Source: RYN-230 sp963711705
Lineage (GTDB): Bacteria > Actinomycetota > Actinomycetes > Streptosporangiales > Streptosporangiaceae
DNA length: 64,000 nucleotides
Direction of reading: 5' to 3'
NCBI GenBank assembly: GCA_963711705.1
Contig: CAVQFM010000018.1
Coordinates: 186,001 to 250,000 of the forward strand
Shown piece by piece: positions 21,231 through 31,679 of this stretch. Under the pieces are notes generated by a model. It was not told the DNA's origin. It did not search any database and saw only the letters and a list, made by a program, of their open reading frames with translations. A program made the translations under genes and the position numbers. The number at the start of each line of letters is the position of its first letter. Position 1 is the stretch's first letter.

Positions 21231-21324
21231 GCTCCGGCCCAGCCGCACAGCGGGGTTCCGGAGCACCGGCCCCAGCCGCGCGGCGGGCCGCCCGCCGCCC
21301 CGGGCTGGCCCCGGCCACGGGACG

Positions 21325-21807
21325 CTAGCGACGCGTCTGCCGCCGCCCGGTTTCCTCGTCCTGCTCCTCATCCTGGTCAGGCGGCAGCCGCAGGCTGTGC
21401 TCCAGGTACAGCGCACCGAGCAGCAGGACGACCGCGGCCACCAGCGTGCCCGCCGCGGTGACCGCGTCGCTGCGCGGCACCGGTTTGTCCAGCGAGCCCA
21501 GCAGGTAGACCAGGAAGCCCAGGGTCAGGCCGCCGATGGCCGCGGCCGCGTGCGAGCTGGCCTTGCCGAGCGCGGCCATCCGGACCGCGGCCAGCGGGTT
21601 CACCGGCTTGAGGCCGGATCCGCCGCGGATCCGGGTGCGCAGATTCCGGCCGCTGGCCGCCTCGGCCACACCGAGCAGCAGCATGGCAATGGCCGCGGTC
21701 CACGGCAGCGGCGGGAGCGAGGTGTAAATGCCGCGCACCACCAGCCAGGCCACCACCGCGCAGACGGCCGCGACCGCCACCAGCACCCAGGGCTTGGTCG
21801 GGCTCAT
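21325..21807 (-). CDS. DUF3180 membrane protein
   Basis: 160 residues with four hydrophobic segments (about 7-25, 35-50, 85-105, 115-133) and a charged C-terminal tail. DUF3180 proteins follow folK in many actinobacteria (Rv3605c position). ATG 21807 shares one base with the folK stop (TGATG). Function unknown. Confidence 0.85.
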   Translation of the reverse strand: MSPTKPWVLVAVAAVCAVVAWLVVRGIYTSLPPLPWTAAIAMLLLGVAEAASGRNLRTRIRGGSGLKPVNPLAAVRMAALGKASSHAAAAIGGLTLGFLVYLLGSLDKPVPRSDAVTAAGTLVAAVVLLLGALYLEHSLRLPPDQDEEQDEETGRRQTRR

Positions 21808-22325
21808 CACGGCGACCGCAGGGTGACGTCGTCGAGGCGCCGCACGCCGGACCGGCCGACCGCGGTGAGCAGATCAGCCACCCGGCCCTGGCCGGGCAGT
21901 TCGGCCTGCGGGTCAGCGTCCAGCCAGGGCGCCAGCACGAAAGCGCGCTCCCGCGCTCTCGGGTGCGGGAGCGTCAGCCGGGGGTCATCGCTCACCTCGT
22001 CACCGTAAACGATGATGTCGACATCCAGTGTCCGCGGACCCCACGCCTCGGTGCGGGTGCGCCGGAACGCCGCCTCCGTGGCGTGGCAGCGGGCTAGCAG
22101 CTCCGCCGGGGTCAGCGTGGTGTCCCCGACCAGCACCGCGTTCAGGTAGTCCGGCTGCGGCGGCCCGCCGACCGGCGCGGTCGCGTAGACCGGCGACAGC
22201 GCGGCCAGCGTCAGGCCCGGGCCAGCCAGCAGGGTGCGCACCCCGCCTTGCAGGTTGGCCAGCCGGTCGCCCAGGTTGCTGCCGAGGGCCAGCACCGTGT
22301 GCACCGCTGGCGGGCGGCCGGTCAT
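21807..22325 (-). CDS. folK: 2-amino-4-hydroxy-6-hydroxymethyldihydropteridine diphosphokinase
   Basis: Transfers pyrophosphate from ATP to the pterin in folate synthesis. 172 residues with LALGSNLGDRLANL, the substrate loop PVGGPPQPDYLNAV and the signature RRTRTEAWGPRTLDVDIIVYGD, then LPHPRARERAFVLAPW. The start overlaps the folB stop (ATGA). Confidence 0.95.
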   Translation of the reverse strand: MTGRPPAVHTVLALGSNLGDRLANLQGGVRTLLAGPGLTLAALSPVYATAPVGGPPQPDYLNAVLVGDTTLTPAELLARCHATEAAFRRTRTEAWGPRTLDVDIIVYGDEVSDDPRLTLPHPRARERAFVLAPWLDADPQAELPGQGRVADLLTAVGRSGVRRLDDVTLRSP

Positions 22326-22702
22326 CCGCCCCGCCGCCGGATGGTCACCGACACGTCGTGGACGGGATGCCCGACCGGAGCCTGCGGCTTGTGCACGGTG
22401 ATCTCCACCTCGCGGGCCAGCGGGCCGGCCAGGGCCGCGTCGGCCAGCCGCTGGGCCAGGGTCTCGATGAGCCGGACCGGGGGCCCGGCCGCGATGGCCA
22501 CCAGGCGGTCCGCCAGCGCCGCGTAGTTCACGGTCAGCGACAGGTCGTCGGTGGCCGCCGCGGGCGCGGTATCCAGCCAGAGCACCGCGTCGATGAGGAA
22601 CTCCTGCCCCTCCTGGCGTTCGCTGTCCAGCACCCCGTGGTAGCCGAAGACGCGGAGCCCGCGCACCTCGATCCGGTCCAGGCCGCTGCCGGGCACGCTC
22701 AT
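22322..22702 (-). CDS. folB: Dihydroneopterin aldolase
   Basis: 126-residue tunnelling-fold enzyme that cleaves dihydroneopterin. Motifs: GLRVFGYHGVLDSERQEGQEF (conserved Tyr/His/Glu), NYAALADRL, LIETLAQRLAD and the conserved Lys in VEITVHKPQAPV. ATG 22702 overlaps the folP stop (ATGA) and uses GGAGGAGGG inside folP. Confidence 0.94.
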   Translation of the reverse strand: MSVPGSGLDRIEVRGLRVFGYHGVLDSERQEGQEFLIDAVLWLDTAPAAATDDLSLTVNYAALADRLVAIAAGPPVRLIETLAQRLADAALAGPLAREVEITVHKPQAPVGHPVHDVSVTIRRRGG

Positions 22703-23643
22703 CCCTCCTCCCCGGGCGGCGCCTGGCTGGCCGCCTGCGCCTGCCCGCCGGCCTGCCGCGCCTGCCCAGCGGCCTGCCGCCAGGCCTCGGCCACCCGGAC
22801 CGCGTCCGCGTTGCCCGGGACCTGGTGCACCCGCGTGCACCAGGCGCCCGCGGTGGCGGCCAGGGCGGTCACCGCCTGGCTGGCGTCATCGGAGCCCACG
22901 AACGGCCGGGGGGTGCCGTCCGGCGCGGCCAGCAGGCGGCCCAGGAAGCGCTTGCGGGACGCGCCGATGAGCACCGGGAACCCGGCCGCCCGGCCGTCGA
23001 GCGTGCTGATCCGGTGCAGGCTGGTCAGCAGCGCCCAGTTGTGCTCGGGGCGCTTGGCGAAGCCCAGCCCAGGGTCCAGGACGATCATGGCCGGGGCCAC
23101 GCCTTCCCGGGTCACCACGTCGACCCGGCGGCTCAGTTCCTCGGCCACTTCGCGCACCACGTCACGGTAAACAGCCCTCGAGTCCATGGTGTGACTGTGC
23201 CCCCGCCAGTGCATCACCACGTAGGGCACCCCGGCCGCCGCGACCAGCCTGGGCATCTGCGGATCGGCCAGGCCGCCGCTGACGTCGTTGACCAGCCGCG
23301 CCCCCGCCCGCAGCGCATGCTCGGCCACCTCGGCCCGCATCGTGTCCACGCTGACCGGCAGGCCGGCCGCGACCAGCCCGGCGATCACCGGGCCGACCCG
23401 GCGCAGTTCCTCCGCGGCGGTGATCCGCTGCGCACCGGGCCGGGTGGACTCCCCGCCCACATCCACGATGTCCGCGCCCTGGCCGGCCAGTTCCAGCCCG
23501 TGCGCGATCGCGGCGTCGGCACCGAACCACGTGCCGCCGTCCGAAAAGGAATCGGGAGTGACGTTCACCACGCCCATGACCAGGCACCGGCCCGGGTCCG
23601 GGAATCCCGGCGGCCCGGCCGGGCGGGTGGCGTCGCCGATCAC
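22699..23643 (-). CDS. folP: Dihydropteroate synthase
   Basis: Joins pterin pyrophosphate to p-aminobenzoate and is the sulfonamide target. 314 residues of TIM barrel with MGVVNVTPDSFSDGG, DVGGESTRPGA, NDVSGG, LDPGLGFAKRPEHN and IGASRKRFLGRL. A Gln/Ala-rich tail follows. GTG 23643 is chosen because TAGGGT lies seven bases upstream, giving a leaderless start. The longer frame to ATG 23712 would run through the inverted repeat at 23704-23753. It heads folP-folB-folK-DUF3180. Confidence 0.94.
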   Translation of the reverse strand: MIGDATRPAGPPGFPDPGRCLVMGVVNVTPDSFSDGGTWFGADAAIAHGLELAGQGADIVDVGGESTRPGAQRITAAEELRRVGPVIAGLVAAGLPVSVDTMRAEVAEHALRAGARLVNDVSGGLADPQMPRLVAAAGVPYVVMHWRGHSHTMDSRAVYRDVVREVAEELSRRVDVVTREGVAPAMIVLDPGLGFAKRPEHNWALLTSLHRISTLDGRAAGFPVLIGASRKRFLGRLLAAPDGTPRPFVGSDDASQAVTALAATAGAWCTRVHQVPGNADAVRVAEAWRQAAGQARQAGGQAQAASQAPPGEEG

Positions 23644-23650
23644 GGGGGTA

Positions 23651-23656
23651 ACCCTA
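23651..23656 (-). promoter_or_regulatory. -10 element of leaderless folP
   Basis: TAGGGT on the minus strand, seven bases before GTG 23643. Indicates that the folPBK genes have their own promoter despite following folE at a distance. Confidence 0.5.
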
Positions 23657-23703
23657 CGCGGCACCCGCAACCGGCTGGCCCGGGTCTGCGCCCCTGATAC
23701 GAA

Positions 23704-23753
23704 CGTGATCATGACTTTGGGGCTAATAGATCCGGCCCAAAGTCATGATCACG
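23704..23753. repeat. Perfect 18-bp inverted repeat
   Basis: CGTGATCATGACTTTGGG (23704-23721), 14-base loop, then its exact complement (23736-23753). It lies between the MprF-like gene and folP, both on the minus strand. It could act as a terminator for the upstream gene. The intact 18-bp arms, with an AT content above the local average, also fit a small palindromic repeat element. Confidence 0.8.
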
Positions 23754-23785
23754 AACCCGCGCTCACCCTTCGGGGGCAGAACGGG

Positions 23786-25663
23786 CTAGTCGCTTGGCTG
23801 GCTGGGGTGGCGTAATTTCGCCTGCTGCCGCTGCACCTGGCCCATGCCCAGGGCCCGGGCCGCCCGGCGGGTGCACCGGCGGGTGAACCGGCGCAGCCCC
23901 AGCTTGGGCCAGACCAGGAACGCCTCGGCCTCCAGCGCGGCCAGCGCGACCCGGGGCGCGTCGGACGCCCCGGGGAACACGAAGAACCTGGGCACCCAGG
24001 CCGGCGCGAACTTCGCGTTGAACTTGTACAGCGACTCGATCTGGAACCACCGGGAGGCGAACAGCAGGATGCCTCGCCAGGCGCGGAGCACCGGCCCGGC
24101 GCCGATCCGCTCACCGCGCTCCAGCGCGGAGCGGAACACCGCGAAGTTCAGCGAGATGCGCTTGATCCCGAGTCCGTCGGCGGCCTTGATCGTCTCCACG
24201 ATGAGGAAGTCGTTGACCCCGGGCTGCGCGGACCGGTCCCGCCGCATCAGGTCCAGGGACAGCCCGTCGGTGCCCCACGGCACGAAGTGCAGCACGCCCC
24301 GCAACTCCCCGCCCTCCACCGCGGTGGCGATCACGCAGCAGTCGTCGGCCGGCGCGCCCAGCCGGCCCAGCGCCATGGAGAAGCCGCGCTCGGTGGAACT
24401 GCCCCGCCAGGAGCCGGCCTGCTCGGCGCACCCGGTCAGCTCCGGCCGCTCGATGTCGCCCACCCGGCGCACCTGGGCCGTGTAGCCGGCCCGCTCGACC
24501 CGGGCCACCATCTGCCGGACGTTGCGCATCGACCGGCCCTTGAGGCTGAACCCGGCCACCTCGACGATGGCCTCGTCGCCCAGTTCCAGCGCGGTCAGCC
24601 CGCCCTCCCGGCACCACACCTCGGCGGCCTGCTCCCCACAGCCCATCACCGCGGGCACCCAGGCGTGCCGGGCGGCCTCGTCGAGGAACGCGTGGATGGC
24701 CCCGGGCCACGCCTCCGGGTCGCCGAGCGGGTCCCCGCCCGCCAGCATGACGCCGGACACCACCCGGTACCCGATGCAGGACTTGCCGGTCGGCGACCAG
24801 ATGACGCTCTTGTCGCTGCGCAGCGTGAAGTAGCCCAGGGAGTCCCGGTCACCGTACCGGGCCAGCAGGTCGCGGACCCGCTGCGCGTCCTGCTGGCCCA
24901 GCCGGTTCGCGGACCGGGCCGGGCGGAAGAACAGGTACGCCGTGACCACCAGGGTGAACAGCCCGAGTGCGCTGGTCAGCAGCACGAACAGGTCGGCGCG
25001 CCGGTCCGGGACGAACCGGACCGGGCCGGACACGCCGACCAGGCCGTAGATCACGTGGACCACCCGCTGCCACAGCGAGTAGTCCTGGGCCAGCCCGCGG
25101 GCGAGCAGGATGTAGGTGAGCCCAATGGCCACGTCGGCCACCACCAGGGCGCAGAACACCCACAGCGCCCGCCACCGGGTGCGCGGATCACCGACCGCGT
25201 AGAACTCGTCCCGGTAGTACAGCAGGGCGCCGAGCAGCAGCGCGGACACCGCGGCGGTGATGACCCGGTCGTGCCGCAGCCCGATCAGGTGCACCACCAC
25301 GCTGGCCGCCAGCAGCAGGGTGACCGCTTCCCAGGCACGCCGCTTCCGGCGCCGGAGGGCGTGCGAGAGCATCAGCAGCAGCAGGCCGATGATGACCGTG
25401 AGGGTGTGCGTGACGTCGATCAGGGTGCCCGGCACGAAGGCGTGGATCCGGTTCAGCCGGGTGGTGTAGATCAGGCCGGGCCGGACGATCTCCACGATGT
25501 CGGCCAGCCCGATCAGCAGGCACAGCCAGCCTGCGGTGACCGGTACCCAGCGGCGCTGATGCCTGCGGTCGGGCGGCCTGGTCGCCTGCTCTGGCGGCGC
25601 GGGCGATTCGGCGACGCTCACGGCTCTGCCTCCGCCCGCAGGCTTTCCTTCGGTGTCAGACAT
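23786..25663 (-). CDS. MprF/LysX-type membrane aminoacyl-phosphatidylglycerol synthase
   Basis: About 625 residues. Five to seven hydrophobic segments in residues ~35-260 (for example AGWLCLLIGLADIVEI, LTVIIGLLLLMLSHAL) precede a DUF2156 catalytic domain with two GNAT-like halves (SDKSVIWSPTGKSCIGYRVVSGVMLAGGDPLG ... FVPWGTDGLSLDLMRRD). The family transfers lysine or alanine from aminoacyl-tRNA to phosphatidylglycerol, protecting against cationic peptides. Substrate is inferred. ATG 25663 is preferred over a TTG further upstream. It sits inside the folate gene run, between folE and folP. Confidence 0.82.
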   Translation of the reverse strand: MSDTEGKPAGGGRAVSVAESPAPPEQATRPPDRRHQRRWVPVTAGWLCLLIGLADIVEIVRPGLIYTTRLNRIHAFVPGTLIDVTHTLTVIIGLLLLMLSHALRRRKRRAWEAVTLLLAASVVVHLIGLRHDRVITAAVSALLLGALLYYRDEFYAVGDPRTRWRALWVFCALVVADVAIGLTYILLARGLAQDYSLWQRVVHVIYGLVGVSGPVRFVPDRRADLFVLLTSALGLFTLVVTAYLFFRPARSANRLGQQDAQRVRDLLARYGDRDSLGYFTLRSDKSVIWSPTGKSCIGYRVVSGVMLAGGDPLGDPEAWPGAIHAFLDEAARHAWVPAVMGCGEQAAEVWCREGGLTALELGDEAIVEVAGFSLKGRSMRNVRQMVARVERAGYTAQVRRVGDIERPELTGCAEQAGSWRGSSTERGFSMALGRLGAPADDCCVIATAVEGGELRGVLHFVPWGTDGLSLDLMRRDRSAQPGVNDFLIVETIKAADGLGIKRISLNFAVFRSALERGERIGAGPVLRAWRGILLFASRWFQIESLYKFNAKFAPAWVPRFFVFPGASDAPRVALAALEAEAFLVWPKLGLRRFTRRCTRRAARALGMGQVQRQQAKLRHPSQPSD

Positions 25664-25742
25664 CTGGGTCACGCCCTGAATCACAGGCCACAAGAGTAGT
25701 CATGCGCTGCACATAGTGCGGGTATTCCGCACAAGGGGAACG

Positions 25743-26330
25743 TTACCCGCTGGCGCGGCGCCCAAATAGCAAGCTCATCGCTTCCATTCGGGTGCGATTG
25801 CTGTCCCTGATGATCCCGCGAACTGCCGATGTGACTGTCTTTGCGCCTGGTTTACGTACGCCCCGCATGGACATGCACAGATGCTCGGCCTCGATCACCA
25901 CCAGGACACCCCGCGGTTCGAGCACGTTCATCAGCCCGTCGGCTATCTGGCTGGTCATGCGTTCCTGCACCTGCGGGCGGCGGGCGTAAACATCGACCAG
26001 CCGGGCCAGCTTGGACAATCCGGTGATCTGGCCCTTCTCATTCGGGATATAGCCAATGTGTGCAGAACCAAAAAAGGGGGTCAAATGGTGTTCACAGGTG
26101 CTGTACACCTCAATGTCGCGAACCAGCACCAGCTCGTCGTGATCCGCGTCGAACACCGTGGTGAGCACATCCTCGGCGCGCTGCCCCAGGCCGGAGAACT
26201 GTTCCGCGAAGGCCCGGGCCACCCGGGCCGGGGTGTCCCGCAGGCCATCCCGGTCCGGGTCCTCGCCGATGGCGAGCAGGATCTCGCGGACCGCGCGCTC
26301 GATGCGCGCGGCGTCGAAGTCCTTGCTCAC
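25743..26330 (-). CDS. folE: GTP cyclohydrolase I
   Basis: First enzyme of tetrahydrofolate synthesis (GTP to dihydroneopterin triphosphate). 195 residues with the zinc ligands in YSTCEHHLTPFFGSAHIGYIP and EAEHLCMSMRG, and GLSKLARLVDVYARRPQVQERMT. It starts at GTG 26330, just after ftsH on the same strand, the order ftsH-folE seen in mycobacteria and streptomycetes. Confidence 0.97.
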   Translation of the reverse strand: MSKDFDAARIERAVREILLAIGEDPDRDGLRDTPARVARAFAEQFSGLGQRAEDVLTTVFDADHDELVLVRDIEVYSTCEHHLTPFFGSAHIGYIPNEKGQITGLSKLARLVDVYARRPQVQERMTSQIADGLMNVLEPRGVLVVIEAEHLCMSMRGVRKPGAKTVTSAVRGIIRDSNRTRMEAMSLLFGRRASG

Positions 26331-26346
26331 GGGCGGGCCCGTGAGC

Positions 26347-28386
<2,040 letters not shown>

Positions 28387-28683
28387 CGGTGCACGGCCCC
28401 GCCAGTCCTGCGCGGGTTCCTCCTGCCCAGCTTCACGTTCCGCCACCCCCGGCAGAACTGCCTTGCGCTTGTGTGAGCATGCCTGGCTTCCTCAGTGTTT
28501 ACCGGCAGCGCTGTCATTCCCGGCCGCGCTGCCAGGAATACCCGACGGTACACCCCGGCCTGCGTGCCCGGCACGCAGAAGGTGCCGCCGGGACGCAGCC
28601 AGCCTTCGCACACGTCAACGCTCCTGATCGCTGATCCTGTTCCCCTCCCCGGCCCCGCTGCGCGGCGGCGGCCCGGCTGACCT

Positions 28684-29274
28684 CTAGCCAGCGGCATCCC
28701 CGTCCTCCGGGGCGGAGTCATCTCCTTTGTACACCTGCGGTGCGAGCGTCCCGATAAACGGCAGATTGCGGTACCGCTCCGCGTAGTCCAGGCCGTAGCC
28801 GACGACGAACTCGTTGGCGATATCGAAGCCGGTGTAGGCCACGTCCACGTCCATCGTGGCCGCCGCCGGTTTGCGCAGCATGACGCACACCCGGACCGAC
28901 GCCGGACCGCGCGACTCCAGGTTCCCGACCAGCCAGGACAGGGTCAGCCCGGAGTCCACGATGTCCTCGACCACGAGCACGTGCTTGCCGGTGATGTCGG
29001 CGTCCAGGTCCTTGAGGATGCGCACCACGCCGGAGGATCTGGTGCCCGAGCCGTAGGAGGACACGGCCATCCAGTCCATCTCGACCGGCAGGTGCATGGC
29101 CCGGGCCAGGTCGGCCATGACCATGACCGCCCCCTTGAGCACCCCGACGAGCAGAAGTTCGCGGCCGGCGTAATCCGCGTCGATCTGCGCCGCCAGTTCC
29201 GCCACCCGGGTCTGCAGCCGCTCGGCGGGGATCAGGATCTCCTTGATGTCGGCGCCCACATCAGTCGCGTCCAC
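28684..29274 (-). CDS. hpt: Hypoxanthine phosphoribosyltransferase
   Basis: Purine salvage enzyme making IMP/GMP from bases and PRPP. 196 residues with the PRPP motif VLVVEDIVDSGLTLSWL and the flexible-loop region SSYGSGTRSSG. GTG 29274 with GGAGG seven bases upstream is preferred. The open frame to 29340 would overlap tilS. It follows tilS, a common pairing. Confidence 0.94.
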   Translation of the reverse strand: MDATDVGADIKEILIPAERLQTRVAELAAQIDADYAGRELLLVGVLKGAVMVMADLARAMHLPVEMDWMAVSSYGSGTRSSGVVRILKDLDADITGKHVLVVEDIVDSGLTLSWLVGNLESRGPASVRVCVMLRKPAAATMDVDVAYTGFDIANEFVVGYGLDYAERYRNLPFIGTLAPQVYKGDDSAPEDGDAAG

Positions 29275-29308
29275 CAGCAGCCTCCGCCTCGGTCTGGTCC
29301 CGGCGGGT

Positions 29309-30442
29309 TCAGCCTGCCCCGCTGAAGAGCAGCTTCCCATACCGGCGCTGGACGTGGATCCCCCCGGGCAGGTCGGCCCCGCGCTGCCCGTGCCAGCCGG
29401 TCACCAGCGCGTCCAGCGCCGCGACGTGACTGGCGCTCAGCGAGCCGCCCGGGCAGCCCGCCGCGAGCGCCGCCGAGCGCAGCACCCGCCCCCGGACAGC
29501 TGCCGCCAGCCCGTCCAGACCGTCGATATCCAGAACGGCTCTAAGCTCCGCCGCTGCCCCCACCCCGGCGTGCGCCGCCGGGTCCGCGGGTTGCGCGGTG
29601 GCCACCCCGCCGCCCCCGGGCACCGGGGTGCCGCCCGGGCCACTGCCCGCACGGCCCGCGGCCCCGGCCCGCGCCACCCCCGGGCCCGGTCCGGCCCGGT
29701 GGATGCGCCACTCCTCCGCGGCGGCGATCGCGTCCAGGGCGGCGCAGTCCGCGCTCAGCTGGGCGGCGCTGCGGGCCAGTGCCTCGGCGATGCCCGGGCC
29801 GAGCGCCGCTTCCAGCGCGGGCAGCGCCTGGTGCCGGACCCGGGCCCGGGCATACGACGGGTCGAAGTTGTGCGGGTCGTCCCACGGCTCCAGCTGCAGC
29901 GCCTGGCAGGCCTCGCGCAGCGCGGCCCGGGACAGGCCGAGCAGCGGCCGGCGCAGCCGGCCGCGCCGGGCCGGCATCCCGGCCAGCGCCCGGGCCCCGG
30001 ATCCCCGGGCCAGCCCGAGCAGTACGGTCTCGGCCTGGTCGTCCCGGCTGTGAGCGAGCAGCACCGCGGCCGCCCCGGTCTGCTCCGCCACCTGCTCCAG
30101 GGCCGCGTACCGGGCGGTCCGCGCGGCGGCCTCCGGGCCGCCGCGGCCCGGGCCGCTGGCCACCGTGACCGTGGCGATCCGCACCGGGTCCAGCCCGAGC
30201 CGGCCGAGCAGCGCCGCCACCTGGGCCGCCCGGTCCGCCGATCCGTCCTGCAGCCCGTGGTCCACGGTCACCCCGCCGCCGCGCAGGCCGAGCCGGGGTG
30301 CCTCGTGGGCCAGCGCGGCCGCCAGGGCCAGTGAATCGGCCCCGCCCGAGCAGGCCGCCAGCACCAGGTCGCCGGGGGCCAGGCCGGCCAGGCCGGCCCG
30401 CACGCCGCCCCGGACCGCGGCCACCGCGGGGTGCGGGCCCAT
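29309..30442 (-). CDS. tilS: tRNA(Ile)-lysidine synthase TilS
   Basis: Modifies the wobble C34 of tRNA-Ile(CAU). About 377 residues with the PP-loop CSGGADSLALAAAL, VDHGLQ, AHSRDDQAETVLLGLARGSG and LRRPLLGLSR. A substrate-specificity region follows, with a low-complexity Gly/Pro insert (about 262-300). The C-terminus ends at VQRRYGKLLFSGAG. The start MGPHPAVAAVR (30442) is the family-like one. Confidence 0.93.
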   Translation of the reverse strand: MGPHPAVAAVRGGVRAGLAGLAPGDLVLAACSGGADSLALAAALAHEAPRLGLRGGGVTVDHGLQDGSADRAAQVAALLGRLGLDPVRIATVTVASGPGRGGPEAAARTARYAALEQVAEQTGAAAVLLAHSRDDQAETVLLGLARGSGARALAGMPARRGRLRRPLLGLSRAALREACQALQLEPWDDPHNFDPSYARARVRHQALPALEAALGPGIAEALARSAAQLSADCAALDAIAAAEEWRIHRAGPGPGVARAGAAGRAGSGPGGTPVPGGGGVATAQPADPAAHAGVGAAAELRAVLDIDGLDGLAAAVRGRVLRSAALAAGCPGGSLSASHVAALDALVTGWHGQRGADLPGGIHVQRRYGKLLFSGAG

Positions 30443-30503
30443 GACTATGGCCTGGGGCGTGTCGCCCAGCGGGCCTCGCCCCGGGCGGCGGGACACACGC
30501 TGA

Positions 30504-31616
30504 TCAGCCGCCAGCGGGCAGGGCGTCGCTCCGGCCCACCCGGTCCAGCCACAGCTGCGGGGTGACGAACTCGTCCTTGGTCGGCAGCGACTGCGGGGAC
30601 ACCCACACCTTGTTGAAGGTGGCCATGCCCGCCTCTTCCACGATGGTCTTCACGAACCGCGAGCCCTGCGCGTACTGCTTCATCTTCAGGTCGATGCCGA
30701 GGATCCGGCGCAGCGTGCGCTCCAGCCGGCTTGCGCTGCCGCGCCGCTCGTTGAACTTGGCCCTGATCTGCGCGACAGACGGCACCACCTGCGGGCCGAC
30801 CGCGTCCATCACGTAGTCCCCGTGCCCTTCGACCAGGGTCATCACGCTGGTCAGCCGGTCCAGGATGGCCCGCTGCTTGGGGCTCTGGATGGCCTCGATG
30901 ACGCTGTCCCCGCCGCCGTCGCGGACCGCGCCCGCCACCGCGTCCGCGGCCGACCGCAGCCGCTCCAGGATCGTTGCCGGGTCCAGGTCGGAGGCGAGCA
31001 GGAACTCGGTCATCTGCTGCTGGACGTAGCCGCGCAGCCAGGGCACCCCGGTGAACTGGGTCCGGTGGGTCTCCTCGTGCAGGCACACCCAGCGCCGGAA
31101 GTCGTGCGGGTCAACGCCGAGTTCCCGCTCGACCATCAGGATGTTCGGCGCGACCAGGGTCAGCCGCCCGGCCGGCGCGACCCCGTTGGGCGCGGCCGGG
31201 TCGGGCGGCAGGAACAGCTCGTACTGGCCGAGCACCCGGCCGGACAGATAGGCCAGGATCAGCCCGGCCTGCACGCCGGTGATCCGGGAGCCGACCGAGC
31301 CGACCACGCCGCCGGGCAGCGGGGCGTTGCTGCGTTCCCGCAGGTGCTGGGTGAGCGGGTCGAGGACCACCCGGAACCCGTCCACGTTGGCCCGGATCCA
31401 GCCGGGCCGGTCCACGATGGCGACCCAGCCGCCGTCATCCTCCGGGCTGGCCATCCCGGTCAGCGACCGGACCGGCTCGGACACGGTGGCGGCGAGCGCA
31501 CGCAGTTCTGCGACCACCGCCCGTGCCTCACCCAGGCTCACCTGAGGCCCCGGCCGGGCCCAGCGGACCCCGGTCGAAATGGCCACGTCCCAATCGATCA
31601 TCTGCGCGCTGCTCAC
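30504..31616 (-). CDS. Zinc-dependent metalloprotease, F420-biosynthesis-associated family
   Basis: 370 residues of the actinobacterial TIGR03624/zincin-like family (Rv3626c type). A zinc site of HEXXH form is visible (VCLHEETHRTQF), with the third ligand probably downstream in VEGHGDYVMDA. No signal peptide. GTG 31616 is leaderless (TACGGT six bases upstream). It lies upstream of tilS-hpt, as in mycobacteria. Despite the family name no F420 gene is nearby, and the substrate is unknown. Confidence 0.85.
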   Translation of the reverse strand: MSSAQMIDWDVAISTGVRWARPGPQVSLGEARAVVAELRALAATVSEPVRSLTGMASPEDDGGWVAIVDRPGWIRANVDGFRVVLDPLTQHLRERSNAPLPGGVVGSVGSRITGVQAGLILAYLSGRVLGQYELFLPPDPAAPNGVAPAGRLTLVAPNILMVERELGVDPHDFRRWVCLHEETHRTQFTGVPWLRGYVQQQMTEFLLASDLDPATILERLRSAADAVAGAVRDGGGDSVIEAIQSPKQRAILDRLTSVMTLVEGHGDYVMDAVGPQVVPSVAQIRAKFNERRGSASRLERTLRRILGIDLKMKQYAQGSRFVKTIVEEAGMATFNKVWVSPQSLPTKDEFVTPQLWLDRVGRSDALPAGG

Positions 31617-31622
31617 CCCTCC

Positions 31623-31628
31623 ACCGTA
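31623..31628 (-). promoter_or_regulatory. -10 element of the leaderless metalloprotease gene
   Basis: TACGGT on the minus strand, six bases before GTG 31616. It probably drives the metalloprotease-tilS-hpt run. Confidence 0.5.
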
Positions 31629-31679
31629 CGTGCTCGGCAGCCCGGTACGGGCCCACCGGGCCATGCTGGCCCGTAGTCC

